Assembly (NCBI GenBank): GCA_041618535.1
Contig: JBFKFP010000002.1
Coordinates: forward strand, 1 to 54,367
Origin: SHLJ01 sp041618535
Lineage (GTDB): Bacteria > Bacteroidota > Bacteroidia > Flavobacteriales > Flavobacteriaceae
Direction: 5' to 3'
Length of the DNA stretch: 54,367 bases
The notes beneath the pieces are model-generated. The model was not told the DNA's origin. It did not search any database and saw only the letters and a list, made by a program, of their open reading frames with translations. Positions 7,700-15,660 of the stretch are shown here, piece after piece. How positions within the stretch are numbered: the first letter of the stretch is position 1; every line of letters starts with the position of its first letter. Made by a program: the position numbers and the translations under genes.

Positions 7700-8293
7700 A
7701 TGAAAAGATCAAAATTAATAATGATTCTGGCTGCTTTGCTGCCTTTGGCCCTGTTTATCTTTCCCCTCTGGAAAATATCCCTTGAGGCCCCTCAGTACCC
7801 CACTCCACTGGGTATGTATATCTACATAAATGATTTTGCTGATGCCAATCCGCACGATATCAAAAACATCAATATCATGAATCATTATGTTGGCATGAAA
7901 TACATTCCGGAGGCCATCCCTGAATTCAAGATTTTCCCAACCGGAATTATAATCACCTCCATTCTCGGACTTATTGTCGGGATTTGGGGTAACCATAAAT
8001 GGTTTCTGGCCTGGTTTATCATGATGGTCTCTTTAAGCTGCGCAGGCCTCTACGATTTCTACTTATGGGAATATAATTACGGCCATGATCTTGACCCTAA
8101 AGCCATAATGAAATTTACCAATCCCGACGGCAGCGTGATGGGCTTTCAACCACCATTATTCGGATCTAAGGATATTTTGAATTTTAAAGCTCATTCCTAC
8201 CCTCAGCTTGGCGCTTATTTTCTGGGCCTTGGAATGCTGGTTTCCTTCTTAGCCTATCTGCTTGGAAAGAAAGAACACAAATCAGAACTCTGA
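7700..8293 (+). CDS. Four-helix membrane protein directly downstream of nosZ (nosB position)
   Basis: This 197-aa polytopic membrane protein has predicted helices at about residues 7-26, 76-95, 101-124 and 172-190. Two larger loops lie between helices 1 and 2 and between helices 3 and 4 and are rich in aromatic residues, prolines and histidines (MNHYVGMKYIPEAIPEF; AHSYPQ). I do not recognise the family with certainty. Its place immediately after nosZ matches that of nosB, a membrane protein gene of unknown function found in clade II nos clusters, so it may be the equivalent. It starts 20 bp after the terminator and ends 8 bp before nosL. Confidence 0.85.
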   Translation: MKRSKLIMILAALLPLALFIFPLWKISLEAPQYPTPLGMYIYINDFADANPHDIKNINIMNHYVGMKYIPEAIPEFKIFPTGIIITSILGLIVGIWGNHKWFLAWFIMMVSLSCAGLYDFYLWEYNYGHDLDPKAIMKFTNPDGSVMGFQPPLFGSKDILNFKAHSYPQLGAYFLGLGMLVSFLAYLLGKKEHKSEL

Positions 8294-8301
8294 CGGAAAA
8301 A

Positions 8302-8748
8302 ATGAAAAAAATGAAAACAGCAGTAAAGATCTTCGCCTTTATTCTCATCCTGTCATCTTTTAGCTGCCAGGTGGCACCTGTGCCTATAGAATACGGAACG
8401 GATAGCTGTCATTTTTGCAAGATGACCATTGTAGATAAAGTTCATGCTTCCGAGATCGTTACCAATAAAGGCAAGGTATATAAGTTCGACGCAATAGAAT
8501 GCATGATTAATTTCGCAAACAACTTTAATAGAGAGGAGATCGCCCTCTATTTATGCAATGAACTCAACACCTCTGAAAACCTGATCAATGCCGAGGAGGC
8601 CACCTTCCTTATAAGCGAAAATATTCCCAGTCCGATGGGTGCTTTCCTCTCGGCTTTTGGAGACAAATCTGAGGCGGAAAGAGTGCAAAATGTAAAAGGG
8701 GGCCAACTTTTTGACTGGCCATCTCTAATAGAAAAGTTAAATCAATAA
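8302..8748 (+). CDS. nosL: NosL copper chaperone lipoprotein
   Basis: NosL is an outer- or inner-membrane lipoprotein that binds Cu(I) and delivers copper to NosZ. The 148-aa product has a lipobox cysteine at C22 (SSFSCQ) followed by the conserved copper motif CHFCKM (36-41). It also has the typical FDAIECMINF and PSPMGAFLSAF segments, the latter with the second conserved methionine region. ATG at 8302 is used; an ATG three codons later would also work. It lies in the accessory part of the operon. Confidence 0.95.
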   Translation: MKKMKTAVKIFAFILILSSFSCQVAPVPIEYGTDSCHFCKMTIVDKVHASEIVTNKGKVYKFDAIECMINFANNFNREEIALYLCNELNTSENLINAEEATFLISENIPSPMGAFLSAFGDKSEAERVQNVKGGQLFDWPSLIEKLNQ

Positions 8749-8757
8749 ACTCAGCTT

Positions 8758-9051
8758 ATGAGCATTATTATCAATACGATAAATGACACCGGTTATCAGG
8801 GTGTTACCGTTAAGAAGATCGCCGAACATAAGTCCTATGAGGTCATTTTGATCACTTTGCAGAAAGGTTCAAGAATTCCTGAACATGTTGCTAACAGAGA
8901 TGCCCAATTGGTGATGTTAGAAGGCAAGATCAGGTTTCACATCGAAGATTCGGTCCATAACCTGAACAAACATGAGGTGTTGTGCTTTGGAAAAGAGATA
9001 AAACACCGGGTCGAGGCTGTCCGAGATTCCAAATTCATGCTCGTGAAATAA
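8758..9051 (+). CDS. Small cupin-fold protein in the nos operon
   Basis: This 97-aa cytoplasmic protein without signal peptide reads as a single cupin barrel. Cupin motif 1 is degenerate (SRIPEHVANRDAQLVMLEGKIRF: one histidine, then a glutamate six residues before the glycine turn) and motif 2 is represented by KEIKHRVEAV. With H43, E55 and H82 it could still bind a metal. It begins 9 bp after nosL. Cupins of this kind are not part of the classical nos gene set; a sensor or metal-handling role is possible but unproven. Confidence 0.78.
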   Translation: MSIIINTINDTGYQGVTVKKIAEHKSYEVILITLQKGSRIPEHVANRDAQLVMLEGKIRFHIEDSVHNLNKHEVLCFGKEIKHRVEAVRDSKFMLVK

Positions 9052-9085
9052 CTGGGGGGTTTCTCCGGGGTTTAATCACTCAACT

Positions 9086-9523
9086 ATGCTTTACATCAAA
9101 TTTGTCATTTTTCTTCACATCCTTTGCGCGACAATATGGACAGGTGGTCATTTAATCTTATCGATCGGATTTCTGCCGGCTGCAATGAAGAAAAGTGATT
9201 TTAATATAATCGAGAGTTTTGAGTCCAGATATGAACGAATCGGGATTCCGGCATTATTGATTTTATTGATAACAGGGGTCATACTCACCTTTTATTATAC
9301 ACCCGAATTTCTGCAATTCGATCTTTCAGATCATTACACCAAGCACATCTTTTTAAAATTTGTCTTGATGTTGGCAACCATAGGACTCGCAATTCATGCC
9401 AGGTTTTTTTTGATTCCCAAGAAAAATTTAAATAGCTTGTCCTGGCATATAATAGCAATAACCTCATTGTCGGTATTATTTGTATTTACAGGATTTAGTG
9501 TGAGAACGGGAGGTTTGATATAA
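9086..9523 (+). CDS. CopD-like four-helix membrane protein
   Basis: This 145-aa protein has four predicted membrane helices (about residues 3-30, 51-70, 87-108 and 117-138). Histidines lie within or beside the helices: H11, H22, a histidine pair region at SDHYTKH (H82, H86), H102, and one in helix 4. The WTGGHL motif in helix 1-2 resembles CopD-type copper or heme membrane proteins. It overlaps nosD by 1 nt (TAATG), so the two are translationally coupled. A role in copper supply or electron transfer to NosZ is suggested by context only. Confidence 0.78.
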   Translation: MLYIKFVIFLHILCATIWTGGHLILSIGFLPAAMKKSDFNIIESFESRYERIGIPALLILLITGVILTFYYTPEFLQFDLSDHYTKHIFLKFVLMLATIGLAIHARFFLIPKKNLNSLSWHIIAITSLSVLFVFTGFSVRTGGLI

Positions 9524-10764
9524 TGAAATTTAATCACTGCATATCGCTTGTCATCATTTTCTTTATGAGTCAATCATCCTATGGAGATCAGATCAGGGTT
9601 TGTCCCGATTGCCGGGTAAATTCGATCAAAGCTGCTATTGATTTGGCCAAGGCTCATGATACCATTTTAATTATGAAGGGCCGGTATTATGAGTTTGACA
9701 TTAAGATAGACAAGCCGCTAATCCTAACCGGAGAGGGTCATCCGGTTATTGACGGGCAAAAAAAAGGAGAGATCCTTACGATCAATTCTGACGGAGTCAC
9801 CGTTGAAGGAATCAAGTTCATAAATGTTGGTATCAGTTATACCGAAGATTTCGCAGCCGTCAGAGTAAGGCGCAGCAGGGATTTCATAATTAGGAACCTT
9901 ATCCTCGAAGATATGTTCTTCGGAATATATATCGAAAAATCCAGCCATGGTAAGATCCTTGACAATGTAGTCATCGGCAATGCCGTTTACGAACACAATT
10001 CGGGAAACGGCCTGCATCTCTGGTACAGCCATCATCTCGAACTCAGGAACAATAAAATAAGCGGCCTCAGAGACGGGATTTACCTCGAATTTTCAGACGA
10101 TTGCATCATCGATAACAACATCAGTGAGAACAACCTCAGGTACGGACTGCATTTTATGTTCTCAAACCGTGATTCGTATGCAAACAACCTCTTTGAGCGT
10201 AATGGCTCAGGTGTTGCCGTGATGTTTTCCAAAAACATCAAAATGACCAGGAACATTTTCAGGGAAAATTGGGGCAGTGCTTCCTACGGCCTGCTGTTAA
10301 AGGAAATCAATGACGCCGAGATCATCGGGAACGAGTTCCTGGAAAATACCATCGCGGTTAATGTTGAGGGCTCCAACAGAATAGTATACAAACACAACAC
10401 GTTCAGAAATAATGGCTGGGCTGTAAAGGTAAGGGGAGCATGTTATTCCAATTCATTCCTTGAGAACAATTTCATGAATAATTCGTTTGACCTTTCGTAC
10501 AACAGCAAAATCAATGATAACAGCTTTGACCGGAATTACTGGACTAATTACTCCGGTTACGACCTTGACAGGGACGGAATTGGCGATGTGCCATTCAGAC
10601 CGGTTAAATTATTTTCATATGTTGTGAACCGAACTCCTGAAACCATTGTTCTTATGCGGAGTTTGTTCGTGGATATAATAGATTTTTCAGAAAAGGTGTC
10701 TCCGGTTTTCACCCCTGATAACCTCGTTGATCAAAACCCGATGATAAAACCAAATTCATGGTAA
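9523..10764 (+). CDS. nosD: NosD periplasmic copper-site maturation protein
   Basis: NosD is a secreted parallel beta-helix protein that works with the NosFY ABC transporter to build the CuZ cluster of NosZ. The 413-aa product has a signal peptide (to about residue 21, SSYG). Carbohydrate-binding/sugar-hydrolase (CASH) repeats follow, with ladder-like motifs such as NNKISGLRDGIYLEFSDD, DNNISENNLRYGLHFMFSN and NNIFRENWG-type turns, and the family ending GYDLDRDGIGDVPFRP. It overlaps the preceding gene by 1 nt and nosF by 7 nt, so the three are tightly coupled. Confidence 0.95.
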   Translation: MKFNHCISLVIIFFMSQSSYGDQIRVCPDCRVNSIKAAIDLAKAHDTILIMKGRYYEFDIKIDKPLILTGEGHPVIDGQKKGEILTINSDGVTVEGIKFINVGISYTEDFAAVRVRRSRDFIIRNLILEDMFFGIYIEKSSHGKILDNVVIGNAVYEHNSGNGLHLWYSHHLELRNNKISGLRDGIYLEFSDDCIIDNNISENNLRYGLHFMFSNRDSYANNLFERNGSGVAVMFSKNIKMTRNIFRENWGSASYGLLLKEINDAEIIGNEFLENTIAVNVEGSNRIVYKHNTFRNNGWAVKVRGACYSNSFLENNFMNNSFDLSYNSKINDNSFDRNYWTNYSGYDLDRDGIGDVPFRPVKLFSYVVNRTPETIVLMRSLFVDIIDFSEKVSPVFTPDNLVDQNPMIKPNSW

Positions 10765-11468
10765 GTATCAGAGATCTAAATAAGCGTTTTGGAAACAATC
10801 CCGTGCTTAACGGAATCGATCTGGACATCGATGACAAAGGGATCTTTGCCATCCTCGGACCCAATGGTTCGGGCAAGACCACCTTGATTAAATGCATACT
10901 TGGAATGGTGATTCCGAATCAAGGCGGGATTTTTGTCAATGGCCAGGATATTAAACGATCTGCAGGGTACAGACGGGATATCGATTACCTGCCTCAAATC
11001 GCTAATTTCCCCCCTAACCTTAAGGTCAGGGAATTGATCACGATGATTAAGGATCTCAGACCGGAACCTGCATCAGAGACCAAACTAATAAAAGATTTCG
11101 GGCTTGAAATATTTCTTGATAAACGTCTCGGTGACCTTTCCGGCGGCACAAAACAAAAGGTCAACATCCTGCTTACATTTATGTTTGACAGCCCGATTAT
11201 CATACTGGATGAGCCCACCACTGGACTGGACCCCAATGCGCTCATTCACTTAAAAAAACTGATTCAGAAAGAAAAAGATAAAGGTAAGACTATCCTGGTC
11301 AGTTCTCATATAATGAGCTTTGTGGAGGAAATCGCCGATGAGATCGTATTTCTTTTAGAGGGTAATATCTGTTTCAAAGGCAGCGTAGAAGCTCTGAAAA
11401 AGCAGAGTAACCAGAATACCCTTGAACATGCCATAGCACATCTGTTAAAACCGGTTGCCGATGTTTAA
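10758..11468 (+). CDS. nosF: NosF ABC transporter ATPase
   Basis: This 236-aa ABC ATPase powers the NosDFY assembly system. Walker A is GPNGSGKTT (34-42), the signature is LSGGTKQK (127-134), and Walker B is IIILDEP (147-153) followed by TTGLDP. The switch histidine lies in SSHIMSF. It starts inside the last codons of nosD and ends inside the beginning of nosY. Length and motifs are normal. Confidence 0.95.
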   Translation: MVSIRDLNKRFGNNPVLNGIDLDIDDKGIFAILGPNGSGKTTLIKCILGMVIPNQGGIFVNGQDIKRSAGYRRDIDYLPQIANFPPNLKVRELITMIKDLRPEPASETKLIKDFGLEIFLDKRLGDLSGGTKQKVNILLTFMFDSPIIILDEPTTGLDPNALIHLKKLIQKEKDKGKTILVSSHIMSFVEEIADEIVFLLEGNICFKGSVEALKKQSNQNTLEHAIAHLLKPVADV

Positions 11469-12243
11469 AATTCTCAAATACAGCTTCTATGACCTGATGC
11501 GAAGCCGATGGAGCTATATCTACTTTGCCTTTTACCTGCTGCTCGGGATTGTTTTGCTGTTCTTGAATAACGATCTCTCAAAGGCCATAATTACCATGAT
11601 GAATGTAATTATAGTTCTTGTGCCTTTGATCGGCACCATCTTCGGTGTTATGTATTACTATAATTCCCGGGAATTCACCGAGCTACTTTTGGCTCAGCCA
11701 TTGAACCGCAGGTCAATTTTTCTCGGACAGTATCTCGGGGTTGCAACCTCGCTTTCCATGAGTCTTGTACTGGGGTTGGGAATACCCTTTGCCCTTTATG
11801 GACTTTTCCAGTCATCCAGTATCTGGAATTTCGGGATGCTTATGATGATAGGGGTTTTCCTGACTTTTATATTTACTGCCCTGGCATTTAACATCGGACT
11901 CGCAAACGACAATAAGATAAAGGGGTTTGGTTTTGCTATTCTGCTCTGGTTATTCATGGCGGTTATTTACGATGGTTTATTTTTGATGAGCCTTATCATA
12001 TTTGAGGATTATCCCCTGGACAATCTTTCCCTGTTGGGGTCGATGATGAATCCCATTGACCTTTCAAGGACCCTGATCTTATTAAAACTCGACATCTCTG
12101 CGCTGCTCGGCTATACTGGAGCTGTGTTTAAGCGGTTCTTCGGAACGAATCTCGGACTCTTTATCTCTCTTGGGGTTTTGATCCTCTGGGTTGTGTTGCC
12201 TCTACTCGGAATTTTAAGGCAATCGTCAAGAAAAGATTTTTAG
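11461..12243 (+). CDS. nosY: NosY ABC transporter permease
   Basis: This 260-aa inner-membrane permease partners NosF. I chose ATG 11461 (MFKILKYSFYDLMRSRW); the frame also opens with TTG at 11455, which is less likely. Six hydrophobic segments are visible (roughly residues 20-38, 45-65, 95-118, 125-148, 157-180 and 230-252). The family feature YYNSREFTELLLAQPLNR lies after helix 2. It overlaps nosF by 8 nt and converges, with a 4-nt overlap, on the small gene at 12240. It is the last gene of the nos operon, and no separate terminator is seen. Confidence 0.93.
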   Translation: MFKILKYSFYDLMRSRWSYIYFAFYLLLGIVLLFLNNDLSKAIITMMNVIIVLVPLIGTIFGVMYYYNSREFTELLLAQPLNRRSIFLGQYLGVATSLSMSLVLGLGIPFALYGLFQSSSIWNFGMLMMIGVFLTFIFTALAFNIGLANDNKIKGFGFAILLWLFMAVIYDGLFLMSLIIFEDYPLDNLSLLGSMMNPIDLSRTLILLKLDISALLGYTGAVFKRFFGTNLGLFISLGVLILWVVLPLLGILRQSSRKDF

Positions 12244-12590
12244 GAATGGTTTTTCCTGTACCAAACTTTTTGCCATTCCCTTTGTAAAATCAGGAAGCTG
12301 ACTTCCTCTGAGAGGCGGAGAACATCGCTTCCATCCAACTCCCTTACTTTATTTTCCGATATATCGATAATATAGAGCAGGTTCAGATAGTCAGCGAATT
12401 TCTCCTGGATCAGCCTGTATATGGTTTCGTGTAATACAAGTTTTAAACTTGAGGGAAGAACTTCCTCATCAAACTGCAGATCGATATTGGCTAACAAAAG
12501 GTCTTTGTTTAATTGCTTTACCAATTTCGAATAAAGGTCTTCCCGTTCAGAACGCAGGAAGAGGTCGTCGAATGTGGTTGGCAGCTTCAT
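12240..12590 (-). CDS. Conserved-looking hypothetical protein coupled to polyprenyl synthase
   Basis: This 116-aa soluble acidic, mostly helical protein has no signal peptide and no cysteines. I do not recognise the family. Its start codon overlaps the stop of the polyprenyl synthase gene by one base (TGATG arrangement), so it is translationally coupled and probably made in step with that enzyme. Its 3' end overlaps the convergent nosY by 4 nt. Confidence 0.75.
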   Translation of the reverse strand: MKLPTTFDDLFLRSEREDLYSKLVKQLNKDLLLANIDLQFDEEVLPSSLKLVLHETIYRLIQEKFADYLNLLYIIDISENKVRELDGSDVLRLSEEVSFLILQREWQKVWYRKNHS

Positions 12591-13558
12591 CAGTTGATCC
12601 GGTTCATCAGTTTGGTGCCAAAGGATTTAAAAACAGATTTGCTTTCCTGGTTCACCGAGAGTTTTTCTAAAACGGCAAATGCCTGTGAGGTGTAAGATTT
12701 GATCTCCTCCCGAGTGGCGATATCGGCTCCGCAATCCTGAAAAATCTGTTTTACCCTTTCCACCTTGAGATCATTATCCAATTCCATTTCACCGTATAAT
12801 TTCAATATTTCAGAAGATTGATCAGAAAGCTCAAGGGCCTTTAGGTAAAGGAATGTCTTTTTGTTCTCGATGATATCACCACCAACTTGTTTGCCGAAGG
12901 ACCCCGGATCGCCAAACGCATCCAAATAATCGTCCTGTATCTGGAAGGCAAGTCCGAGTTTTATTCCGAATTCTTCTATCAGGTCCTGATCAGAAACCGA
13001 AGCCCCGGCTATTATGGCACCAAACCTTAAGGCCGTGCCAAGCAGCACCGCTGTTTTATAATTGATCATTTTTAAATATTCCGGGATACCGACATCATCG
13101 CGAGTTTCGAAATCGACATCATATTGCTGCCCCTCACATATCTTTAAGGCTGTCTGATTAAAAGTTGTCAGCAGCGCTTTCAATTTATGAGGCTCATATC
13201 GTTGAAGCCTGTCATATGCCAGGATCAGCATGGCATCTCCTGAAAGGATCGCGGTATTCAGATCCCATTTAAGATGAACGGTCTCATGGCCTCGTCTTAA
13301 GGGAGCTTCATCCATTATATCGTCATGAACCAAGGTGAAATTGTGAAATATCTCTATAGCCGCGGCTGCATCCAAGGCCTCTTCAGCCTGACCCCCGAAG
13401 CACTGGCAAGACATAAGTGTTAAAACCGGTCTTAATCGCTTCCCTCCTAGCTTAAGAATATAATCGATCGGATCGTAAAGTGACGAAGGGTCCCTGTCCA
13501 TGTCCAGTTTGTTCAGATAATTGATGAACAGATCCTGGAAGCGTTTGAGTTGATGCAT
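12590..13558 (-). CDS. Polyprenyl (geranylgeranyl/farnesyl-type) diphosphate synthase
   Basis: This trans-isoprenyl diphosphate synthase condenses isopentenyl diphosphate onto allylic diphosphates, feeding quinone, carotenoid or cell-wall lipid synthesis. I chose ATG 13558 (MHQLKRFQDLF), giving 322 aa; the frame extends 6 codons further. Both aspartate-rich motifs are present: DDIMD (79-83) and DDYLD (209-213). GGKRLRP (38-44) and LLGTALRFG are also present. The chain length of the product cannot be fixed from sequence alone. Its -7 promoter element ends 4 nt before this start. The isoprenoid precursor gene dxs lies elsewhere in the window. Confidence 0.92.
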   Translation of the reverse strand: MHQLKRFQDLFINYLNKLDMDRDPSSLYDPIDYILKLGGKRLRPVLTLMSCQCFGGQAEEALDAAAAIEIFHNFTLVHDDIMDEAPLRRGHETVHLKWDLNTAILSGDAMLILAYDRLQRYEPHKLKALLTTFNQTALKICEGQQYDVDFETRDDVGIPEYLKMINYKTAVLLGTALRFGAIIAGASVSDQDLIEEFGIKLGLAFQIQDDYLDAFGDPGSFGKQVGGDIIENKKTFLYLKALELSDQSSEILKLYGEMELDNDLKVERVKQIFQDCGADIATREEIKSYTSQAFAVLEKLSVNQESKSVFKSFGTKLMNRIN

Positions 13559-13562
13559 GAAG

Positions 13563-13570
13563 CAAAAATA
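13563..13570 (-). promoter_or_regulatory. Predicted -7 element of the polyprenyl synthase gene
   Basis: The complement reads TATTTTTG, an exact TAnnTTTG match ending 4 nt before the ATG at 13558. This implies a leaderless or nearly leaderless mRNA and supports that start over the longer frame. Confidence 0.5.
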
Positions 13571-13631
13571 ATTCAAATAGAGAGAACTTATTCAGGAATA
13601 TCATGCTTCTGTTAAATAATTATTAAAACTT

Positions 13632-13661
13632 AGGAAACTTTTATGGTTTTAAAAGTTTCCT
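13632..13661. promoter_or_regulatory. Palindromic operator of the TetR-efflux operon
   Basis: AGGAAACTTTTA (13632-13643) and its perfect reverse complement TAAAAGTTTCCT (13650-13661) flank a 6-nt spacer. The palindrome lies directly upstream of, and almost touches, the -7 element at 13666, in the gap between polyprenyl synthase and the TetR gene. Size and position fit a TetR dimer site that represses the efflux operon. Confidence 0.75.
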
Positions 13662-13665
13662 TTAT

Positions 13666-13673
13666 TATTTTTG
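13666..13673 (+). promoter_or_regulatory. Predicted -7 element of the TetR-efflux operon
   Basis: TATTTTTG matches TAnnTTTG exactly and ends 6 nt before the ATG at 13680, another leaderless-type layout. The palindrome lies where RNA polymerase would contact the upstream promoter region. Confidence 0.5.
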
Positions 13674-13679
13674 TGCCCT

Positions 13680-14303
13680 ATGCGAGAAAAGATATTATTA
13701 AAATCGGCTGATATGTTCCTGACCCTCGGTTTCAAGAGCGTGACCATGGACGATATCGCCAGTCAGCTGGGCTGTTCGAAGAAAACTATCTATCAGCATT
13801 TTGAGAATAAGACTGAGCTGGTTGAGGCTACAACCCTTCATGTTTTTGAAATCATAAGCCATGGGATCAATTGCATTTGCGCTCTGGAGAAGAATCCGAT
13901 AGAAGAGATCTATGATATAAAACAATTCGTCATGGAACATCTTAAGGATGAAAAGTCATCTCCACAGTATCAACTTCAGAAGTACTACCCGAAGATCTAC
14001 TCCACTCTTATGAAAAAACAGTTTGAGGTTATGCATGGCTGTGTGAAGGAAAATCTGGAAAGGGGACTCAAACTCGGTCTATATCGAAAGGATATAAATA
14101 TTGAATTTATCACAAGGATATATTTCAATTGTATTACTTCCATCAAGGATAACGATATTTTTCCATTAAAGCATTTTTCAATGAATACGCTGATGGAAAA
14201 CTACCTGGATTATCACCTGCATGGCATTTGTACCGACGCAGGGCTTGAATTCTTAAAACAATTAAAAACCAATGCAAACCAGCCAATAAATTCAATTGAA
14301 TGA
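13680..14303 (+). CDS. TetR/AcrR-family transcriptional regulator of an RND efflux operon
   Basis: The 207-aa product starts MREKILLKSADMFLTLGFKS at ATG 13680; the frame also opens at TTG 13671, which overlaps the -7 element and is rejected. The N-terminal HTH (about residues 19-45, MDDIASQLGCSKKTIYQHFE) is typical of TetR proteins. The rest is an unassigned helical ligand domain with three cysteines. It overlaps the TolC gene by 4 nt (ATGA), so the regulator is the first gene of the operon it probably represses. The inducing ligand is unknown. Confidence 0.92.
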   Translation: MREKILLKSADMFLTLGFKSVTMDDIASQLGCSKKTIYQHFENKTELVEATTLHVFEIISHGINCICALEKNPIEEIYDIKQFVMEHLKDEKSSPQYQLQKYYPKIYSTLMKKQFEVMHGCVKENLERGLKLGLYRKDINIEFITRIYFNCITSIKDNDIFPLKHFSMNTLMENYLDYHLHGICTDAGLEFLKQLKTNANQPINSIE

Positions 14304-15640
14304 AAACATCGATCATTACAATCATCTTCCTTTTTTTCGGTCTTGGTACGTCAGCTCAGCTGCAGGAGTTTTCATTGCAGGAAGCGATTGATCATGCACT
14401 GGAAAACAACCGCACGGCAAAAAATGCGAGCAGGGATGTAGAGGCCGCAATCAAACAAAAATGGGAGACTATTGCAACCGGTCTTCCTCAGCTCAGCGCA
14501 TCTGTCAGTTATAATAATTTCCTTAAACAACCTGTGTCCTTGATTCCTGCCGAATTCTTCGGTGGGAACCCGGGTGAATTTGCCGAAGTTACCTTTGGAA
14601 CAGAGCAATCTATTAACGCTGCCGCAGTGCTAAACCAAAAAATATTTGATGGTTCCTACCTCGTAGGATTACAGTCGGCCAGGGTATTTCTTGAAATATC
14701 AAAAAATGCCAAAGAAAAGACCGATCTTGAAGTCAGGAAAGCAGTGATTAACGCCTATGGCAACGTGCTTCTGGCAGAGGAAAGCGTAAACATTCTTGAA
14801 CGGAACAAAGCGGTGCTTGAAAAGAACCTTGATGAAACGACAAAAATCTATGAGAACGGGCTTGCGGAAGAAGAGGATGTTGAACAGTTAAAAATTACTC
14901 TTGCCGGCATTGAAAGCAATCTTAACAACACGCTGCGATTAAAGAACCTGGCCTACCAAATGTTCAATTTGACCATTGGTCTTGATATTGACCAAGAGGT
15001 TAAACTGACCGATTTTCTCTCCGGACTCGCATCACAGAATACGGTGCTCAGCCTTCTCGATGCCGAAGAAAACGTTGAGAATACGATCGATTATAAAATT
15101 GCCGCCAACGATAAACGCTCGAAGGAATTACTGGTAAAACTTGAAAAAAGCAAAGCCCTCCCGACCTTAGACGCCTTCCTCAATGGAGGATACGACGGAT
15201 ACAGCAACAGCTTTTCTTTTACCCAAAGCGACCAGCGCTGGCTTGGATCTTCTATTTTCGGATTGAGTATGCAAATCCCAATCTTCAGTTCACTTCAGCG
15301 AACAGCCGCTACTCAGCGTGCCAAAATAAATCTTGAGAAGTCCAAAGACGATCTCAAGGAGACCGAACAGCGAATAATGCTTGAAATAGCTACGGCCAAG
15401 AGCAACTATAAATTCGCCATCGAGGACTACGGAATCAAAAAGGACAACCTGAAACTGGCCGAGCGAATCGAAAATAAAAATCAGATCAAATTCTTTGAGG
15501 GCATAAGTTCAAGTTTCGACTTGAGACAGGCTCAAACACAACTTTACACTGCCCAGCAGGAGTTGCTTCAAGCCATGCTTGATGTCATCAATCAAAAAGC
15601 GGAACTGGAGACCATATTAAATGAAATACCAAAAAATTGA
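14300..15640 (+). CDS. TolC-family outer-membrane efflux protein
   Basis: This 446-aa protein has a Sec signal peptide (about residues 1-19, ending GTSA) and two repeated TolC-type coiled-coil halves. The opening FSLQEAIDHALENN and the later SFDLRQAQTQLYTAQQEL are characteristic. It forms the outer-membrane exit duct for the downstream adaptor and RND pump. The ATGA overlap with the regulator shows coupling. Substrates cannot be predicted. Confidence 0.93.
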   Translation: MKTSIITIIFLFFGLGTSAQLQEFSLQEAIDHALENNRTAKNASRDVEAAIKQKWETIATGLPQLSASVSYNNFLKQPVSLIPAEFFGGNPGEFAEVTFGTEQSINAAAVLNQKIFDGSYLVGLQSARVFLEISKNAKEKTDLEVRKAVINAYGNVLLAEESVNILERNKAVLEKNLDETTKIYENGLAEEEDVEQLKITLAGIESNLNNTLRLKNLAYQMFNLTIGLDIDQEVKLTDFLSGLASQNTVLSLLDAEENVENTIDYKIAANDKRSKELLVKLEKSKALPTLDAFLNGGYDGYSNSFSFTQSDQRWLGSSIFGLSMQIPIFSSLQRTAATQRAKINLEKSKDDLKETEQRIMLEIATAKSNYKFAIEDYGIKKDNLKLAERIENKNQIKFFEGISSSFDLRQAQTQLYTAQQELLQAMLDVINQKAELETILNEIPKN

Positions 15641-15660
15641 AACAATTCACCACCAGAGAG

